Source: Sinotaia quadrata
Lineage: Eukaryota; Mollusca; Gastropoda; Architaenioglossa; Viviparidae
DNA length: 64,000 nt
Direction of reading: 5' to 3'
Assembly (NCBI GenBank): GCA_028829895.1
Contig: CM054177.1
Span: 77,482,663-77,546,662, forward strand
Under the pieces are notes generated by a model. It was not told the DNA's origin, did not search any database, and saw only the letters and a list, made by a program, of their open reading frames with translations. Positions 13,134 through 25,225 of the stretch are shown piece by piece. The stretch's first letter is position 1, and every line of letters starts with the position of its first letter. A program made the translations under genes and the position numbers.

Positions 13134-13259
13134 GCATAGTCTTCAACTGCCAGCTAATAAATTATTGCAACTATGGCCTACATGAATCTTGAATGCATAG
13201 TCTTCAACTGCCAGCTAATAAATTATTGCAACTATGGCCTACATGAATCTTGAATGCAG
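13134..13259. repeat. Tandem duplication, 61-bp unit, 2 copies
   Basis: GCATAGTCTTCAACTGCCAG starts both copies, at 13134 and 13195; the two are essentially identical to the final GAATCTTGAATGCA. Confidence 0.95.
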
Positions 13260-14287
13260 AGCTAATAATTGACACCACTCACTTGTCGAAATCACCTGAC
13301 AAAAAAAAATAAATAGATAAAACCCCACCAAAAACCCGCCCCAGAAAAGCCCGAGATTAAAACAACTGCAGGAGTCAAAGTAAGTCAGGATCGCAGGATC
13401 AGGATTATATTGGCTCATGCACGTACGCATATACACACACTTATACATGCTCATAAGATCCACACGCTGACAAACAGCCTGGGCCGCAGCGACTAATACA
13501 CGATTTACGGGTCAAAATGAGGGAAAATTCTTTATTAAATATCAATATGCAAAAACACAAAAGTATTTGAGTGTTGTATAAGGTCAAAGTTCTTCGTTTT
13601 GGTTGATCTAGAAGGTTTACCTGACTGGTTTGGGGATTTAAAGTGTCTAGGGAGAGAAGAGGCCTTGAGCAGTTCTATTTATCTTAATACTGTTCATACA
13701 GTGTTGGCCAGCAGATGTGGTACAGTTTTTTTAAAAAAATAAAATAAAAAAGCATTCAAGCCTACGTGCCTAGTTTCACTGACTTCCACGAACCTTGGGA
13801 GTCGAGACAATCACGTGACCTAGGGCCATGGAGAAGTTAGGGTTCTCCAAGGGCTGCTCTTACCCCCCCCCCCCGCCTCACACACACACACACTCTCACG
13901 TTAAGAGGGCAGACTACTCTCTCGTACACTCAATTCTTTCATTCTTCCACCCTCTCTCTACCTAAACCACGGTCACTAAAATATCCGCGTCTCTCAGTTG
14001 AACTTAACATCTAAAAGCTGGATTGCAATATTTCCATGGCAACTTCCATGCCAGCAACGTTTGGAGATCATGAGATTAGTCAGATGTCCAGAAAACATGT
14101 TGACAGTACTACTCCAGTGATCACGTGGTGAAAATATAGTGGCTGCTCTTTGAAGTGGGAGTCCCAAGTGAAAACATTTCTTGAACTGTTATTTATATAC
14201 TCTACACTCTGCACTATTCCCCCTTGGAGCCAGAGTTGTAAATTATATGGACAAGAACAAATATTTATGACTTACAAGAATACTACA
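13260..14287. other. Intergenic DNA, no gene seen
   Basis: Short A-rich run near 13728-13750, poly-C near 13865-13875 followed by a short CA tract. No coding or RNA signal that I can support. Confidence 0.5.
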
Positions 14288-14610
14288 TGTAGTTATGGCT
14301 CTTATTAACTAGTATAAGTAGTTATGGCTCATATTAACTAGTGTAAATAGTTATGGATCTCATTAACTAGTATAAGTAGTTATGGCTCTTATTAACTAGT
14401 ATAAATAGTTATGGATCTCATTAACTAGTATAAGTAGTTATGGCTCATATTAACTAGTATAAATAGTTATGGATCTCATTAACTAGTATAAGTAGTTATG
14501 GCTCATATTAACTAGTATAAGGAAAGGAGTTATAGCTTAACAAAAAAAGTAGTTATGAACAAGTATAAGGAGTTAGAGCTAACATGAACAAGTATAAGTA
14601 GTTATGGCTT
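14288..14610. repeat. Minisatellite, 28-30-bp unit with alternating types
   Basis: The unit is AGTTATGGMTCWYATTAACT plus AGTATAARY. Two unit types alternate, one with GGCTC(A/T)TATT and one with GGATCTCATT, so the true period in the middle is a dimer of about 58 bp. From about 14521 the copies decay into forms such as AAGGAGTTAGAGCT. Confidence 0.9.
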
Positions 14611-16029
14611 ACATAGTCCACCCATTCCACAGGTTGTTCCCAATCTGGTGTTATTTTGGCTACTGTTCTAATCTAAATCGTAGATCAAACTGACACTCTG
14701 GCTACAGTTCTTCTAACATTGTTGTTGCAAACATAATGTAGCCATTGGCCCTAATGAATCCTTCTCTTAAATAATACCGGTTCGCTCTAGAGACTATACG
14801 GCATTTCCTAATGAGCTGCGCAGCCGCGCACCTCACAGAAAACATTGGTCTCGACCTTCTGTATGAGTGAATGTGACTAGAGATGAGCGTAAATCCGTCT
14901 CGACTTCTCTATGCATGAGTGAATGTGATTGGAGATGAACATATATCCGCATATCGATCTGTCCGCGCGCGTGTGTGACTGGAGGTGAACACATATACGT
15001 GTCTCGACCTGTTTGATGTGCGGCGTATCACGTCAATATGTGACTGTACTTTTTGCCTACCCTGCAGCGAGTGTGGAACATGACACTAACACCTACACCT
15101 GCATGCACCTACCTACACACGCGCGCGCACGCGCAAGGTCGATACGCGGATATATTATACAGAGCGCACAGTGTATGCAGATATATTTCTAGTTTAGCGT
15201 TTCTGTAACTGAACTCGATACCATTTTTGTTTATCGTTCTTGTTCTCGTTCGCCATATGGAAGGTACCAGGTACTAATATGTGTATGTTTGCATCCATCC
15301 GTGCATGTGCTTGTACGTTTGTGTATATGTTTATACGCATGTGTACATGTTTGTACGTATTCTCTGGTTACTTTCCTCCATATCGGACGCGTGCGTGCTT
15401 TTTTATGTCTTAATCATGCAGGTCGTATTCTCGTGTTCAAAGCACTGTCGCCTTTTAAAACGAACGCCGTGAATGTAGCAGTTGTTATGACACGAGTACA
15501 TATTTTATGATTATTGTATTTCTTATTTTCCATACTTCTATCTGTCGCCATCGAAAGTTTCATTTTATTTTTTTATTTTTTTTGCCCTCCGCGTATACAT
15601 ACCCAGCGAACCGTACTGAGATACAGCGATACCCAAGTGGGATGGGGAATTAGGGGACACAACTCTCGATCGTGTTACCGCTGCGAGGCATAAATATTCG
15701 AGCTTTATCATTCGGTCTGGTGAAGACAACTACCGCTTGAGTTGTGACTTATTGACCTATATGAATGAACAATGCGCGTTCATTCACCCACCACCATCAC
15801 CACCACACACACACATACACACCTTTTCACAAACTGTACACTTGAAGAAAGCAATCAATACATGATTGTTGATACTTTATCAAGACAACACAAATCTAAA
15901 CTATCGGAAGCAAAATCACTCAGTACTTTAGAATATCATAGTTTAAGCTTAGCACGTCATTAATCTGGCGGTTATTTGCACGCGACAGTTCGTTGTAACC
16001 GTCACTGATACAATCGAAATATATTTTTT
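14611..16029. other. Intergenic DNA with a decayed direct repeat
   Basis: A degenerate unit of roughly 70 bp recurs about three times at 14848-15050, with motifs GTCTCGACCT, GAGTGAATGTGA and GGAGATGAAC. A GT/AT-rich stretch lies near 15270-15360. The sequence CACCCATTCCACAGGT at about 14620-14635 recurs at 16096 (see the SINE entry). No gene seen. Confidence 0.5.
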
Positions 16030-16039
16030 TTCCAAACAA

Positions 16040-16140
16040 ATGAGCACCGAAACTAAGTGCGATGTGAGATTTGAACCTGAAGGAAACCTATATAGCTCAC
16101 CCATTCCACAGGTCCGACCCCCTCTGAGATGCAGGGTAAC
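16040..16140 (-). mobile_element. tRNA-derived SINE-like fragment
   Basis: Read on the minus strand the segment contains GTGGAATGGGTGAGC (A-box-like) followed about 30 nt later by AGGTTCAAATCTCAC, close to the Pol III B-box consensus GGTTCRANNCC. The A-box part also occurs on the minus strand near 14620, which suggests a dispersed family. A degraded tRNA gene is the alternative; no cloverleaf could be closed by eye. Confidence 0.4.
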
Positions 16141-16514
16141 GCCGATCTATCAAGATCAGTGGCAACACTCCAGGACGATTTTCTAAGTGCTGCCGCTCAA
16201 CCTTAAAGACGGGTTTGAAAAAGCTGCTGTTATTTTTACTCCGCACTTAATTATTTATAATTAATTTTACTTTAACATTTTGTTTAATTTTAAAACATTG
16301 CTTCTTGGACTGAGAGAGATTCTATCATCCCCCCCTCCTCTCTCTCACACACATACACACATCCCTATTACATCGTATTACCTTGATCCAACCAACCATC
16401 AAACAGGCAAAGACACAGTGTAGTTACCAGAATCAACACTTAGAGTTGCTTTTATTTTTATTTTGCGTTACTCATTCATTCTTGCATCGTTATTTTACCC
16501 CAACCCCGCAGGCA

Positions 16515-16600
16515 AGCTATAAAGGGAGCTCTATGGCAGTGAGGTAAAGGCGCTAACGTCACCTGCAGAAAGCCTTGGGTTCTAACCCACGTTATTTTCT
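16515..16600 (+). mobile_element. tRNA-derived SINE-like head
   Basis: Contains TGGCAGTGAGG (9 of 11 to the A-box TGGCNNAGTGG) and, at a tRNA-like distance, GGGTTCTAACCC, similar to a B-box. No intact acceptor stem is apparent, so this is more likely a SINE head than a working tRNA gene. Its tail may extend past 16600. Confidence 0.4.
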
Positions 16601-16670
16601 GGTGGTCCATCTTCCCTTGTTCATGAATGTTCAACACGATTGAAAGTGCTTGAACATCCTAACGCCAAGG

Positions 16671-16768
16671 CTTATATATATTAATAGTTTGCTTGTTTTT
16701 TATCGCCACGTAACTTTGGCCAAGACTTATATATATTAATAGTTTGCTTGTTTTTTATCGCCACGTTA
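16671..16768. repeat. Tandem duplication, 55-bp unit, 1.8 copies
   Basis: CTTATATATATTAATAGTTT begins copies at 16671 and 16726; both continue through TTGCTTGTTTTTTATCGCCA. Confidence 0.93.
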
Positions 16769-16869
16769 TTTCCAAGCGTGTGTCGTTAGTGAAAGAAGGG
16801 TTTCCATCTGGTTGTATCAGGATGTTCACCGACAGCGTGTTAATTAATGGCTTGTGAATGAATGTGAAC

Positions 16870-17095
16870 ACCTAACGAGTGAGTGATCCAGAAAGTAACG
16901 CCATTGCTTGTATGAGACAGTTATGCTCTATTAACTCCCCAATATCTGAGTGAGTGCCTCAGAAAGTATCGCCCTGACCTGCACGAGCCTAGTAAAACTC
17001 GACTAACTTTCCAACCAGTGACTTTCAATGTGACTCAGAAACATATCATTTGACACTGACCTACACGAGGCGGTTATGCTCGGTTAAGCTATCAA
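16870..17095. repeat. Degenerate direct repeat, about three copies
   Basis: Recurring motifs CAGAAAGTAWCGCC, CTGACCTRCACGAG and GGTTATGCTC mark three diverged copies of roughly 70-75 bp. Confidence 0.55.
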
Positions 17096-17299
17096 CATTG
17101 ACTTTAAACTTATATTGAGCGTATGTTAATGTGCAGTAAATATATATATATGATGTTAGTAGTAGGTGCCACACTCGCTCTTTTCGGTATGAACTAAGTC
17201 ACAAATGGTCACTCCAGACAGACTGAGATGTAAATGGCTCGCCTCCTAGTAGTGCTCAGTCTACACAGACATAAGCTGTAGAAGGTTGATAAAATGAGC

Positions 17300-17716
17300 A
17301 AAGAATGAACAGACGACTAAGAGAGCTGATGAACAAACTGGTGACTTTAAGAGAGTGTGATGACATACTGGTGACATAGAGAGTGTGATAAACGAACTTG
17401 TGATTTTAAGTGTGATGAACAGACTGGTGACTTTTTAAGACAATGTGATTAACAAACTGGTGATTTTAAAAGAGTATAATGAAAGAGCATGTGATTTTAA
17501 GAGAGTATGATGAATGAACTGGTGGTTTTTAGAGAGTGTGATAAATGAACTGGTGACTTTAAGAGAGTGTGATGAATGAACTGGTGACTTTAAGAGAGTG
17601 TGTTGATTGAACTGATGATTTTAAGAGAGTGTGAAGAATGAACTGGTGATTTTAAGAGAGTGTGATGAATGAAGTTGTGACTTTAAGAGAGTGTGATGAG
17701 TGAACTGATGACTTTA
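17300..17716. repeat. Minisatellite, 31-bp unit, about 13 copies
   Basis: Unit GAACTGGTGACTTTAAGAGA plus GTGTGATGAAT. Copies in the right half are more alike; those on the left carry indels such as missing GAGA. Confidence 0.93.
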
Positions 17717-18060
17717 ATAACAAAAACTGACAGTGCTAGAAAAGTCAATACAAAAGCGGTGTTATATTGACAATAAACATACTCAGTCTACTCAAATAAT
17801 GCTACAGTGAATACAAAATCAGATAAAATGTTCTCATCTATTCATGGAGTACAGGTTGTTGAGAATCAGCCACCACAGAGCCCACACTCTACCAATGCTA
17901 AAAGTATTGTAGACATGCAGTACATCTCCAGCAGGAACAACTTACAGAAAAATTACAGTCTTGCACAGAATATCTTCCCAAGTAGAAATTCTGACCGGGG
18001 ATGAGCAAATGACAGCTCAATATTGGATGAATGGAATGTTAAGCAGTTCGGTAATAAATT
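17717..18060. other. Intergenic DNA, no gene seen
   Basis: A 65-codon open frame at 17807-18004 is hydrophilic but matches no known family and lies between two tandem arrays. Confidence 0.45.
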
Positions 18061-18325
18061 AGATGACTATAATTGATGAATGATAACCCTTCGAGAACAG
18101 CCTAAAGACTGATAGAGACTGGACGGTTAGTATGGTAGCCAGTACGGTCAGAAATCAGATGACTATAACTGATGAATGATAACCCATTCGAGAACAGCTT
18201 AAATACTGATAGAGACTGGACGGTTTGAAAGGTAGCCAGTACGATCAGAAATCAGATGACTATAACTGATGAATGATAACCCATTGGAGAACAGCCTAAA
18301 CACTGCTAGAGACTGGACTGTCTAA
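18061..18325. repeat. Tandem repeat, 96-97-bp unit, 2.7 copies
   Basis: Copies start with AGATGACTATAAYTGATGAA at 18061, 18157 and 18254 and run through GAGACTGGACGGTT and GGTAGCCAGTACG. Confidence 0.92.
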
Positions 18326-19181
18326 ATTACTCTAAATGGTAGAGGTGGTGGGAAATAAGAACACTCATGAATTCTCTAGCTAACGTAGGAAATCCTAGGT
18401 TCAAAAGAACAACAGATATTTTAACGGTTAACACATACTCAAATTTGCCCCACCCACAGTCAGAGCAATAAGGGGTAGAGAGAAACGTTAGCGATCAGAA
18501 AAGAATTTTTAAAAATTTGTTCACAAGCTGTGTTCATTTATTTTGTCTTTCCAGAGTAAACACGTTTTCTCTACCCCCTTCTCGAAATGATAGATATCAA
18601 TAGATCACAGCATATATTCCTGGCAAAATATATTCATTTGTTGTAAATAGAGTATTTATTCAAAAATTACTTGCAGAAAGGCTTAGCTATCTATACTCAA
18701 ATTACTCACAAATAAGTGTTTAGTTCTAAGCTTAAAAATTACGATAAAAAATTAATATAGAGTTATAAGCATTAAAAAAAAATACAGCTGTTGTATAAAA
18801 ATGGTAAACCGTCGTACTAAGGACGCTTTACATCAGTGTTTTACTGTACCAGTATGGCGTTGTGCAACTGTCCAAAATGGCTTTCATTGCCTGTATGTGG
18901 GTGTGTTCTGTAACTCAGTGAGTTCTTTAAGTCGAAACTCTATAATAAATCATCAATTTCCGGTTGTGTAATAAGCCAATTTCCGGTTTTGTGAGAGCTG
19001 AGTTTGGCATGTACTTTTTTATTCATTATTTTGAATGCGTACTTGCGCAGTATTAATTTACAAAACCATCCTATTAACCACCCACCCCACACTACCCTCC
19101 AAATGCACCACTACTTTTCATAGCTGACTGAACCTCTTTATGAACGAAAGTTCAGCGGTGCAAAAGCACAGAACTTGATTA
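18326..19181. other. Intergenic DNA, no gene seen
   Basis: No repeat or ORF of note beyond the short direct pair AATTTCCGGTT at about 18955 and 18980. Confidence 0.5.
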
Positions 19182-19375
19182 GAGTCACGACTCAAGACCA
19201 GTGCAGATAATGAGTTGTGTTGACTGGAGTCACGACCTGTGCAGATAATGAGCTGTGTTGACTGGAGTCACGACCAGTGCAGATAATGAGCTGTGTTGAC
19301 TGGAGTCACGACCAGTGCAGATAATGAGCTGTGTTGACTGGAGTCACGACCAGTGCAGATAATGAGCTGTGTTAA
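19182..19375. repeat. Minisatellite, 38-bp unit, 5 copies
   Basis: GAGTCACGACCAGTGCAGAT starts copies at 19182 (diverged, 45 bp), 19227, 19265, 19303 and 19341. The last three are near identical. Confidence 0.95.
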
Positions 19376-20054
19376 CTGAAAATAAGAACTGGGAAAGGAA
19401 CGTAATAATGATGCGATCGACATGCAGTAAAGTTTGTGACTAATATTATTAGTGAATCCTTGTAAGACTTGGGAGATGTAATGAGTATATGCAAGACAGA
19501 GTGAAAATACATTTTAAAAATACAAACAATAATAAAGACTTAACATAAATAAGGATGATTAATTATCATTGGCAATGTTCACAGGTTGACATATATACAT
19601 ATAGGCTAGAAATCAGTCTCTGGTGATTGTTTACTTTGTGCAATAATGTGCAATAATTTTGATAAAGTATTTTTTTAAATAAAAAGTTGTATTAAAATAT
19701 ATATACTTGAGTATGGATGGTGGAAACTGTGAGTGAGACGTAAAGTCTTTAAATATTTTCTTTACAGAGAAATCTGAGACAACGAAAACGTCCCGTCCAA
19801 ATAGACGAGCCTTTGGAATGCCGCTTGCCGACCACTGAGCAATGTTGTTGTTCATATAGGGGGCGCTTCCGGCTTTCGCGCTTGAAAATGGAGGGGGGGG
19901 GGGGAGAGAGAGAAGAGGGGAGGGGTATACGGCCTGCTGACTATGTCATCATTGCAATCGAATTTTTTTTTTTAAAGTCGTCTTGTAATGTCGTTGTGCG
20001 TTCCTTGAAGTAGAATTTTAAAAAAAAACATTCTGGAACCGCTACAGATGGGAG
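19376..20054. other. Intergenic DNA with a purine-rich tract
   Basis: A G-run followed by an AG-rich tract occupies about 19890-19925 and could form a G-quadruplex or triplex. No gene seen. Confidence 0.5.
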
Positions 20055-20240
20055 TTCGTTTTCTATTTATTTTTAAATTATCACTTTTAAAAATTAACTT
20101 GTGATATCACACCTATTGATGGCATTTCGTTTTCTATTTATTTTTAAATTATCACTTTTAAAAATTAACTTGTGATATCACACCTATTGATGGCATTTCG
20201 TTTTCCGTTTATTTTTAAATTATCATTTCATTTTATAACA
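20055..20240. repeat. Tandem repeat, 71-bp unit, 2.6 copies
   Basis: TTCGTTTTCTATTTATTTTT begins copies at 20055, 20126 and 20197. Each full copy contains the palindrome GTGATATCAC. Confidence 0.93.
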
Positions 20241-21003
20241 TTAATTCAAATTAGTGATAAGTGCAATTCATTGTATGATATAACAAATTCAAATTAGTGA
20301 TATAAAAATTAAAAACAACCTGCCCTAATTTCCGCTTATTTATACAGATCATAAAAAAAAATAATTCACTTGTATAAGAGTCGAAGTCTCCAAAAAATAG
20401 TCATACAGGATTTCATTTTCCTCTGCATTCGGTCCCACTGATTTCTGAATATTGTCTATTAAAAGAAATTAAAAAATACATACTGTATGCAACTTTCTGT
20501 GTGTGTGAAAGAGAGAGAGAGAGAAAGAGTCTTGTGTGCCCCATTGCAAAAGTACACCAATTTCATTCATGCGTCAGTAATCTACGCTTATTCACACGTG
20601 TTAAATATCTCGAGTTATGAAAAGATAACCCATATCTTTCCGTAATCTGTATCCGCTGACATGTGACTGACAATCACCGAGCTATTTACGTGTACTGTCT
20701 ACTGTAATCTATATCAGTCTTATCTGAACCTAAACTTAGTCAACCGCGCCCTTCCATTAATCAGTGAAGATTTCGCTGTCAGTAATCAGATCAGTGATAA
20801 TAATTATTTGTTGGTTGGTTTGCTTTCTTAGCTCTCTCCCCTTAACTTAAAAAATATGCTTTTTGTTTATTTGCCTGTGACTAAGCATTTGCTATTCTTA
20901 TTTTTCCTGTCTTACAAAAACAGTAACTAAACAAACAAAATGTTTTGAATACCAACACAGATTAACACAAAGCATAATAGGCCAACATACTTCTCTCAAG
21001 GTT
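20241..21003. other. Intergenic DNA, no gene seen
   Basis: Contains TTCAAATTAGTGATA twice (about 20246 and 20287) and a short AG tract near 20508-20524. No other structure. Confidence 0.5.
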
Positions 21004-21145
21004 GTCCAGATACTCGGACATAAAATGATTACAATTTCAGCCAAAAGCTGGCGTAATTTATTTTTGTCCAGATACTCGGACATGAGTGATTACAACTTCA
21101 GTCAAAGGCTGACTAATTTATTTTTGTCCAGATATTCAGACACAA
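21004..21145. repeat. Tandem repeat, 60-62-bp unit, 2.3 copies
   Basis: GTCCAGATACTCGGACAT starts copies at 21004 and 21066, with a diverged third start at 21126. The start is itself a short inverted repeat (GTCC...GGAC). Confidence 0.9.
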
Positions 21146-21560
21146 ACATATTGTTTACTATAGGTATAGCAAATTAGTTTGACAAGCATTTATATATATG
21201 TCAGTTTCATACTTGCCCAATACAGCGTTTACACTAATGTATAGAACGTTTATAACCTTCAATATTAAAAATTAAAAAAGCCACTTAAATAAGCTGAGTG
21301 ATTTGTTTCCTTTTAGTCGCGATTTTTTTTATAATGCAGATTTTTTACAGGGTTTATTTCAAGAAATAGACCACTCTATCAATAGCGTAGTAAAAATTCA
21401 CATAACAGCTGAAAACAAATACAACTCTAACTGGTGTTAAACCTAAAAAAAGAAAAGAATCTCACTACATATGCCATTAATTGGAATAACATTAATATTT
21501 GTTAATATAGTAATTTTTGTCAATTGTCAATAATATTTGTTTTCGTAAAACAGATACAAA
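21146..21560. other. AT-rich intergenic DNA, nothing seen
   Basis: No ORF, RNA or repeat that I can support. Confidence 0.5.
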
Positions 21561-21810
21561 TCTCTGTAAACGTCATTAAAAAATAAGTCTCTATAACGTC
21601 TTGCACACCTCTCTACAACGTCATGTACTCTGTAAAGTCATGCACGCTTCTCTAGTAAATTAATGCACGCTACAAAGTCATGCACATGTCTCTATAAGGT
21701 AATGAACTCTATAAAGTCATACACACGTTTCTATAACACATAACACACGATTTTATAACGTCATGCATTGTATAAAGACATGCATTCTTTAACGTCATAC
21801 ACTCTATAAG
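21561..21810. repeat. Degenerate short-period repeat
   Basis: Built on CTMTATAACGTCATGCACRC with a period of roughly 17-35 bp and many substitutions. A related decayed stretch at 22835-22950 uses CTCTATACARTGYCATRYAC. Confidence 0.7.
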
Positions 21811-22437
21811 GACACACACAAACAGGGTGCAGTGAATCTACACAATTCCCACCCACTAGGAGGGACATTTCTCTAATCCACTAGAAGCATACAAAGAAAC
21901 CAGGGGAGAAGTAAGAAGGAAAATGAAAGGCTTGCTTCTTTCCTGAAAACAATCAGGGAACAACAGTAAGTTCCAAATCTACCATCTCTATACTCCATTC
22001 TTTCTTACAATCATTCTCAACTTACAATTCCTGTAACAGTATTCATTAGCCTGATACACGCATACAACATAATAGATACAACATAATCAATTACAAACAT
22101 GTTTCTAGTAGAAGCAATGCCATGTGTTTAACATATTCCATACAAGTATCATAATTCACAACGGTAGAAATAATAATCTATTCATATATCACATTAACAA
22201 GTATAATTTATCAATAGTGAAGTGCACGAAATATTTCTGAGTCCATTTTCTCTCAATCAATCAGTTAACTCACCATAATAAGCTAATGATTGCCTTTTCA
22301 CTACCAGACTTAATTCAGAATCAAAGTGATTAGAATATAGAACTTTCTTCAAAAGGTAAGTTTTGGTCTCTATTCATTTGCTAGTTCATTATTTGTAAAC
22401 TTTAAACTATTTATAGCAAAATTACTCATCCACTCTG
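21811..22437. other. Intergenic DNA, nothing seen
   Basis: No gene or repeat found. Confidence 0.5.
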
Positions 22438-22625
22438 GACTGGTTTGGATTACATCAGCAAGTTCTACCTTATTCTTTTCCTGACTTGTTATTTTAACTC
22501 TGGTACTTACAATAATATCGGCATGCGCAGTACCTGAAGATTATGTCATGTTGACATTTAATAATCTATATAATAATTCAGTTTAAAAATAGGGACAACC
22601 AAATTTACTCTGCCACAATGCTATA
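22438..22625. mobile_element. Dispersed repeat family, copy A
   Basis: Shares its left block (ACTGGTTTGGATTACATCAG) and its right block (CAAATTTACTCTGCCACA) with the intronic segment at 54741-54950; the middles have diverged. In reverse complement the right end reads TGTGGCAGAGTAAATTTG, with a TGGCAGAGT A-box-like core, so a SINE origin is possible but no B-box is obvious. Confidence 0.6.
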
Positions 22626-22693
22626 CACATTAGTCTCAATAAGTGTTATAGTTTCTTATACACGTCTTAAAATGTCATACACATATCTTTAAG

Positions 22694-22711
22694 TCTCTCT
22701 CTCTCTCTCTG

Positions 22712-22755
<44 letters not shown>
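22694..22755. repeat. (TC)n(CA)n compound microsatellite
   Basis: A short TC tract runs into about 20 CA units. Confidence 0.95.
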
Positions 22756-22758
<3 letters not shown>

Positions 22759-22834
22759 CAAGTGCATCTGTAATCTCTCTATAAACGACAACAGTTCATT
22801 GCTTACAATTAGGTATCTTTATCAACGCTTACAC

Positions 22835-22950
22835 AACATCTCTATACAGTGTCATGTACACGCTCTGTATACAATGTCTTACACATACATCTCTATACAA
22901 TGCCATATACGCATCCCTATACAGTATACACCATCATACAGACACATTTC
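22835..22950. repeat. Degenerate short-period repeat
   Basis: Four to five copies of CTCTATACARTGYCATRYAC, about 30 bp apart, apparently related to the array at 21561. Confidence 0.6.
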
Positions 22951-24440
22951 TAAAAACATCATTCATTTATGCTGCCTGTCACGTAATCGCGCTGTACGCG
23001 CCTGCCTACTATAGATGGTGGTGGGTGAGGGGAAGAATTCTGTCAGAAATCATGTATGAATAACAAAATCGTAGCTAGGTGGCAGTGCAAAATTACGACG
23101 TTCAGTTACACGTGAAGTTTGAATCACGCTAAGTTGATGTAATTAATTCAATATTGATCCCAGAGCTCAAAGATTTAGGGAAAAAATCATGTAGTACACA
23201 CTCAATCAATCGCTTTCTCAATGAAACACTCAATAGGTCACGTGAACCCATCTGTCGAACCGATCTTATCGGAGACGTTTTTCAATCGCCACAACCGTTC
23301 AAAGATATAGCAAGATAAATAAACAATAACGCAGGAGTGGAAGGGAATGGGAGAGAGAGGGGAGAGAACCGCATAATAGTCGTGAGATAACGTTCTAAAC
23401 CAGGGTGAGCTTAAGGAGATCACTTAACTGATATATGTTCTCGCGATTTCTCGCGCATGTGGGTCACGGCAACGCGCAAAAATCGGGTGTGCGCAGCCGA
23501 GTCAGCAAAAACATGGCAAGCATGTATATTTACACGTATCTATCCCATTTACACCAAGCACACAGAAGACCTCAGTTTGGAAGCAATGGTGGTGGTAGGG
23601 TGAAGGTCACGGCATTACCAAACGTCGCGGCGGTACCTGCTAGCTCTGTCAGTAGGTTCTGAAATCGAAGGCCTCCTGCTGCGTAAAAAGTCGGCTAGTG
23701 TCAATACTACTGAATCTGACTATATAAAGTCCATTCAGTTCTCTCAGCAATAAAAAAAAAAAAAATGTCCTGACGAAGAGTACATGCAAACACTGCACTG
23801 TTTCTATTGGGGCGATATTGGGACCTTCCTGTACATAGGGCCTAATTGGCTGCTAGCCTGAATTATCCTCCCTTTAAAATGGCGCTTCGGGCACCGCCGT
23901 TACAAGGTCACGACGCGTAGTTTCAGTCGTTAGCAGATCGGCTGTGCCAGATATGAGTGACGATAATGCCAGAGAGAAAAAGAGAAACATGTTTCTGCAC
24001 TTGTTGTGTTTGCCGGTGTATATAATTTTTTTTTTTTAAATCACTGCTGGCGTACGTTTCAGATACTGTAAGCCACATTTGCTGCACGGCCGACTTTAAA
24101 CCACGCACACATACTTATATACACACAAATAGCATTCATTTCAGCACAGGCATGCGCACGACCATGTTTGTGTGTGTATGTGCGTGTGATAATAGTTTCG
24201 CTATAAATACATTGCACCACTTATAAACAGCTACATTCTAGTCTGACAATGCGAGTTATTTAACCCCACGCACTATACAGCTAGATTCTAAGTCAGACAA
24301 AGGAAGTTATTGAATCTCACGCATTTTACTATTGTAATAAACAGCTAGATTCTATTTAGTCTGCCGTCCTGAGCCAAAGTCGATTTTAATCCCTCGTTAT
24401 GGCGTTTGCCAATTCTTGTTGCTACTGCAAGTAAAGCATT
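22951..24440. other. Intergenic DNA, no gene seen
   Basis: Poly-A near 23751-23765. The motif CAGCTAGATTCTA recurs near 24228, 24278 and 24341 as a decayed 50-60-bp repeat. No coding or RNA signal is supported. Confidence 0.5.
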
Positions 24441-24815
24441 GTGACGCTTGGTAATGGAGGTGAAGCTCTCAATAGATAGCGGTAGGCGTGACGCAATCAC
24501 CCCTTTCTCCCTGTGACGCTTGGTAATGGAGGTGAATCTCTCAATAGATAACGGTAGGCGTGACGCAATCACCCCTTTCTCCCTGTGACGCTTGGTAATG
24601 GAGGTGAATCTCTCAATAGATAACGGTAGGCGTGACGCTTGGTAATGAGGTGAATCTCTCAATAGATAGCGGTCATTGTGACGCTTGGTAATGGAGGTGA
24701 AGCTCTCAATAGATAGCGGTAGGCGTGACGCTTGGTAATGGAGGTGAAGCTCTCAATAGATAACGGTAGGCGTGACGCAATCACCCCCCCCCACCCCTTA
24801 CTCCCTGTGACGCTT
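24441..24815. repeat. Minisatellite with 47-bp and 25-bp modules
   Basis: A 47-bp module (GTGACGCTTGGTAATGGAGG to CGGTAGGC) occurs six times. After the first, second and last it is followed by a 25-bp module, GTGACGCAATCACCCCTTTC plus TCCCT, giving a 72-bp composite period. Both modules begin GTGACGC. The minus-strand open frame at 24345-24662 follows from the 72-bp period being divisible by three. Confidence 0.93.
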
Positions 24816-25225
24816 GGAGCGCGGGAATATAATTTGAGAATAAAGTTATGAAAGTGAGATGAGGAATGACAGAATTAAGACTCCCTCTCCCTCTTCCAAC
24901 CACCTTTTATATAACAAGTAATTAAATGCATCTAAAAAATATATATAAAAAAACAACAACACTGTAATAACAAACGATCAAGAAAACACAATCTGTTTGC
25001 CATCAGAAAAAAGTAAAAGTACTAACTGTTGAGTTTACAAAGGGTGAGGCATACTTTTATGGTGCTGTTCCCTCCTCCCCAACCCCACCAGCAGCGTAAT
25101 CACTAAATGATTCTAAGTAAACTTCTCTTGGGATGTAATAGATATGTATTCACACGTGGAAGAAAGTTTCAGTCTTTGACTGCCGTTCACTCCCTTATGC
25201 GGAGATTATAGTAGGTTAATGATAT
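24816..25225. other. Intergenic DNA, nothing seen
   Basis: No gene or repeat found. Confidence 0.5.

Noticed and set aside
24345..24662. Repeated-peptide minus-strand frame
   Set aside because: Product of the 72-bp composite minisatellite.
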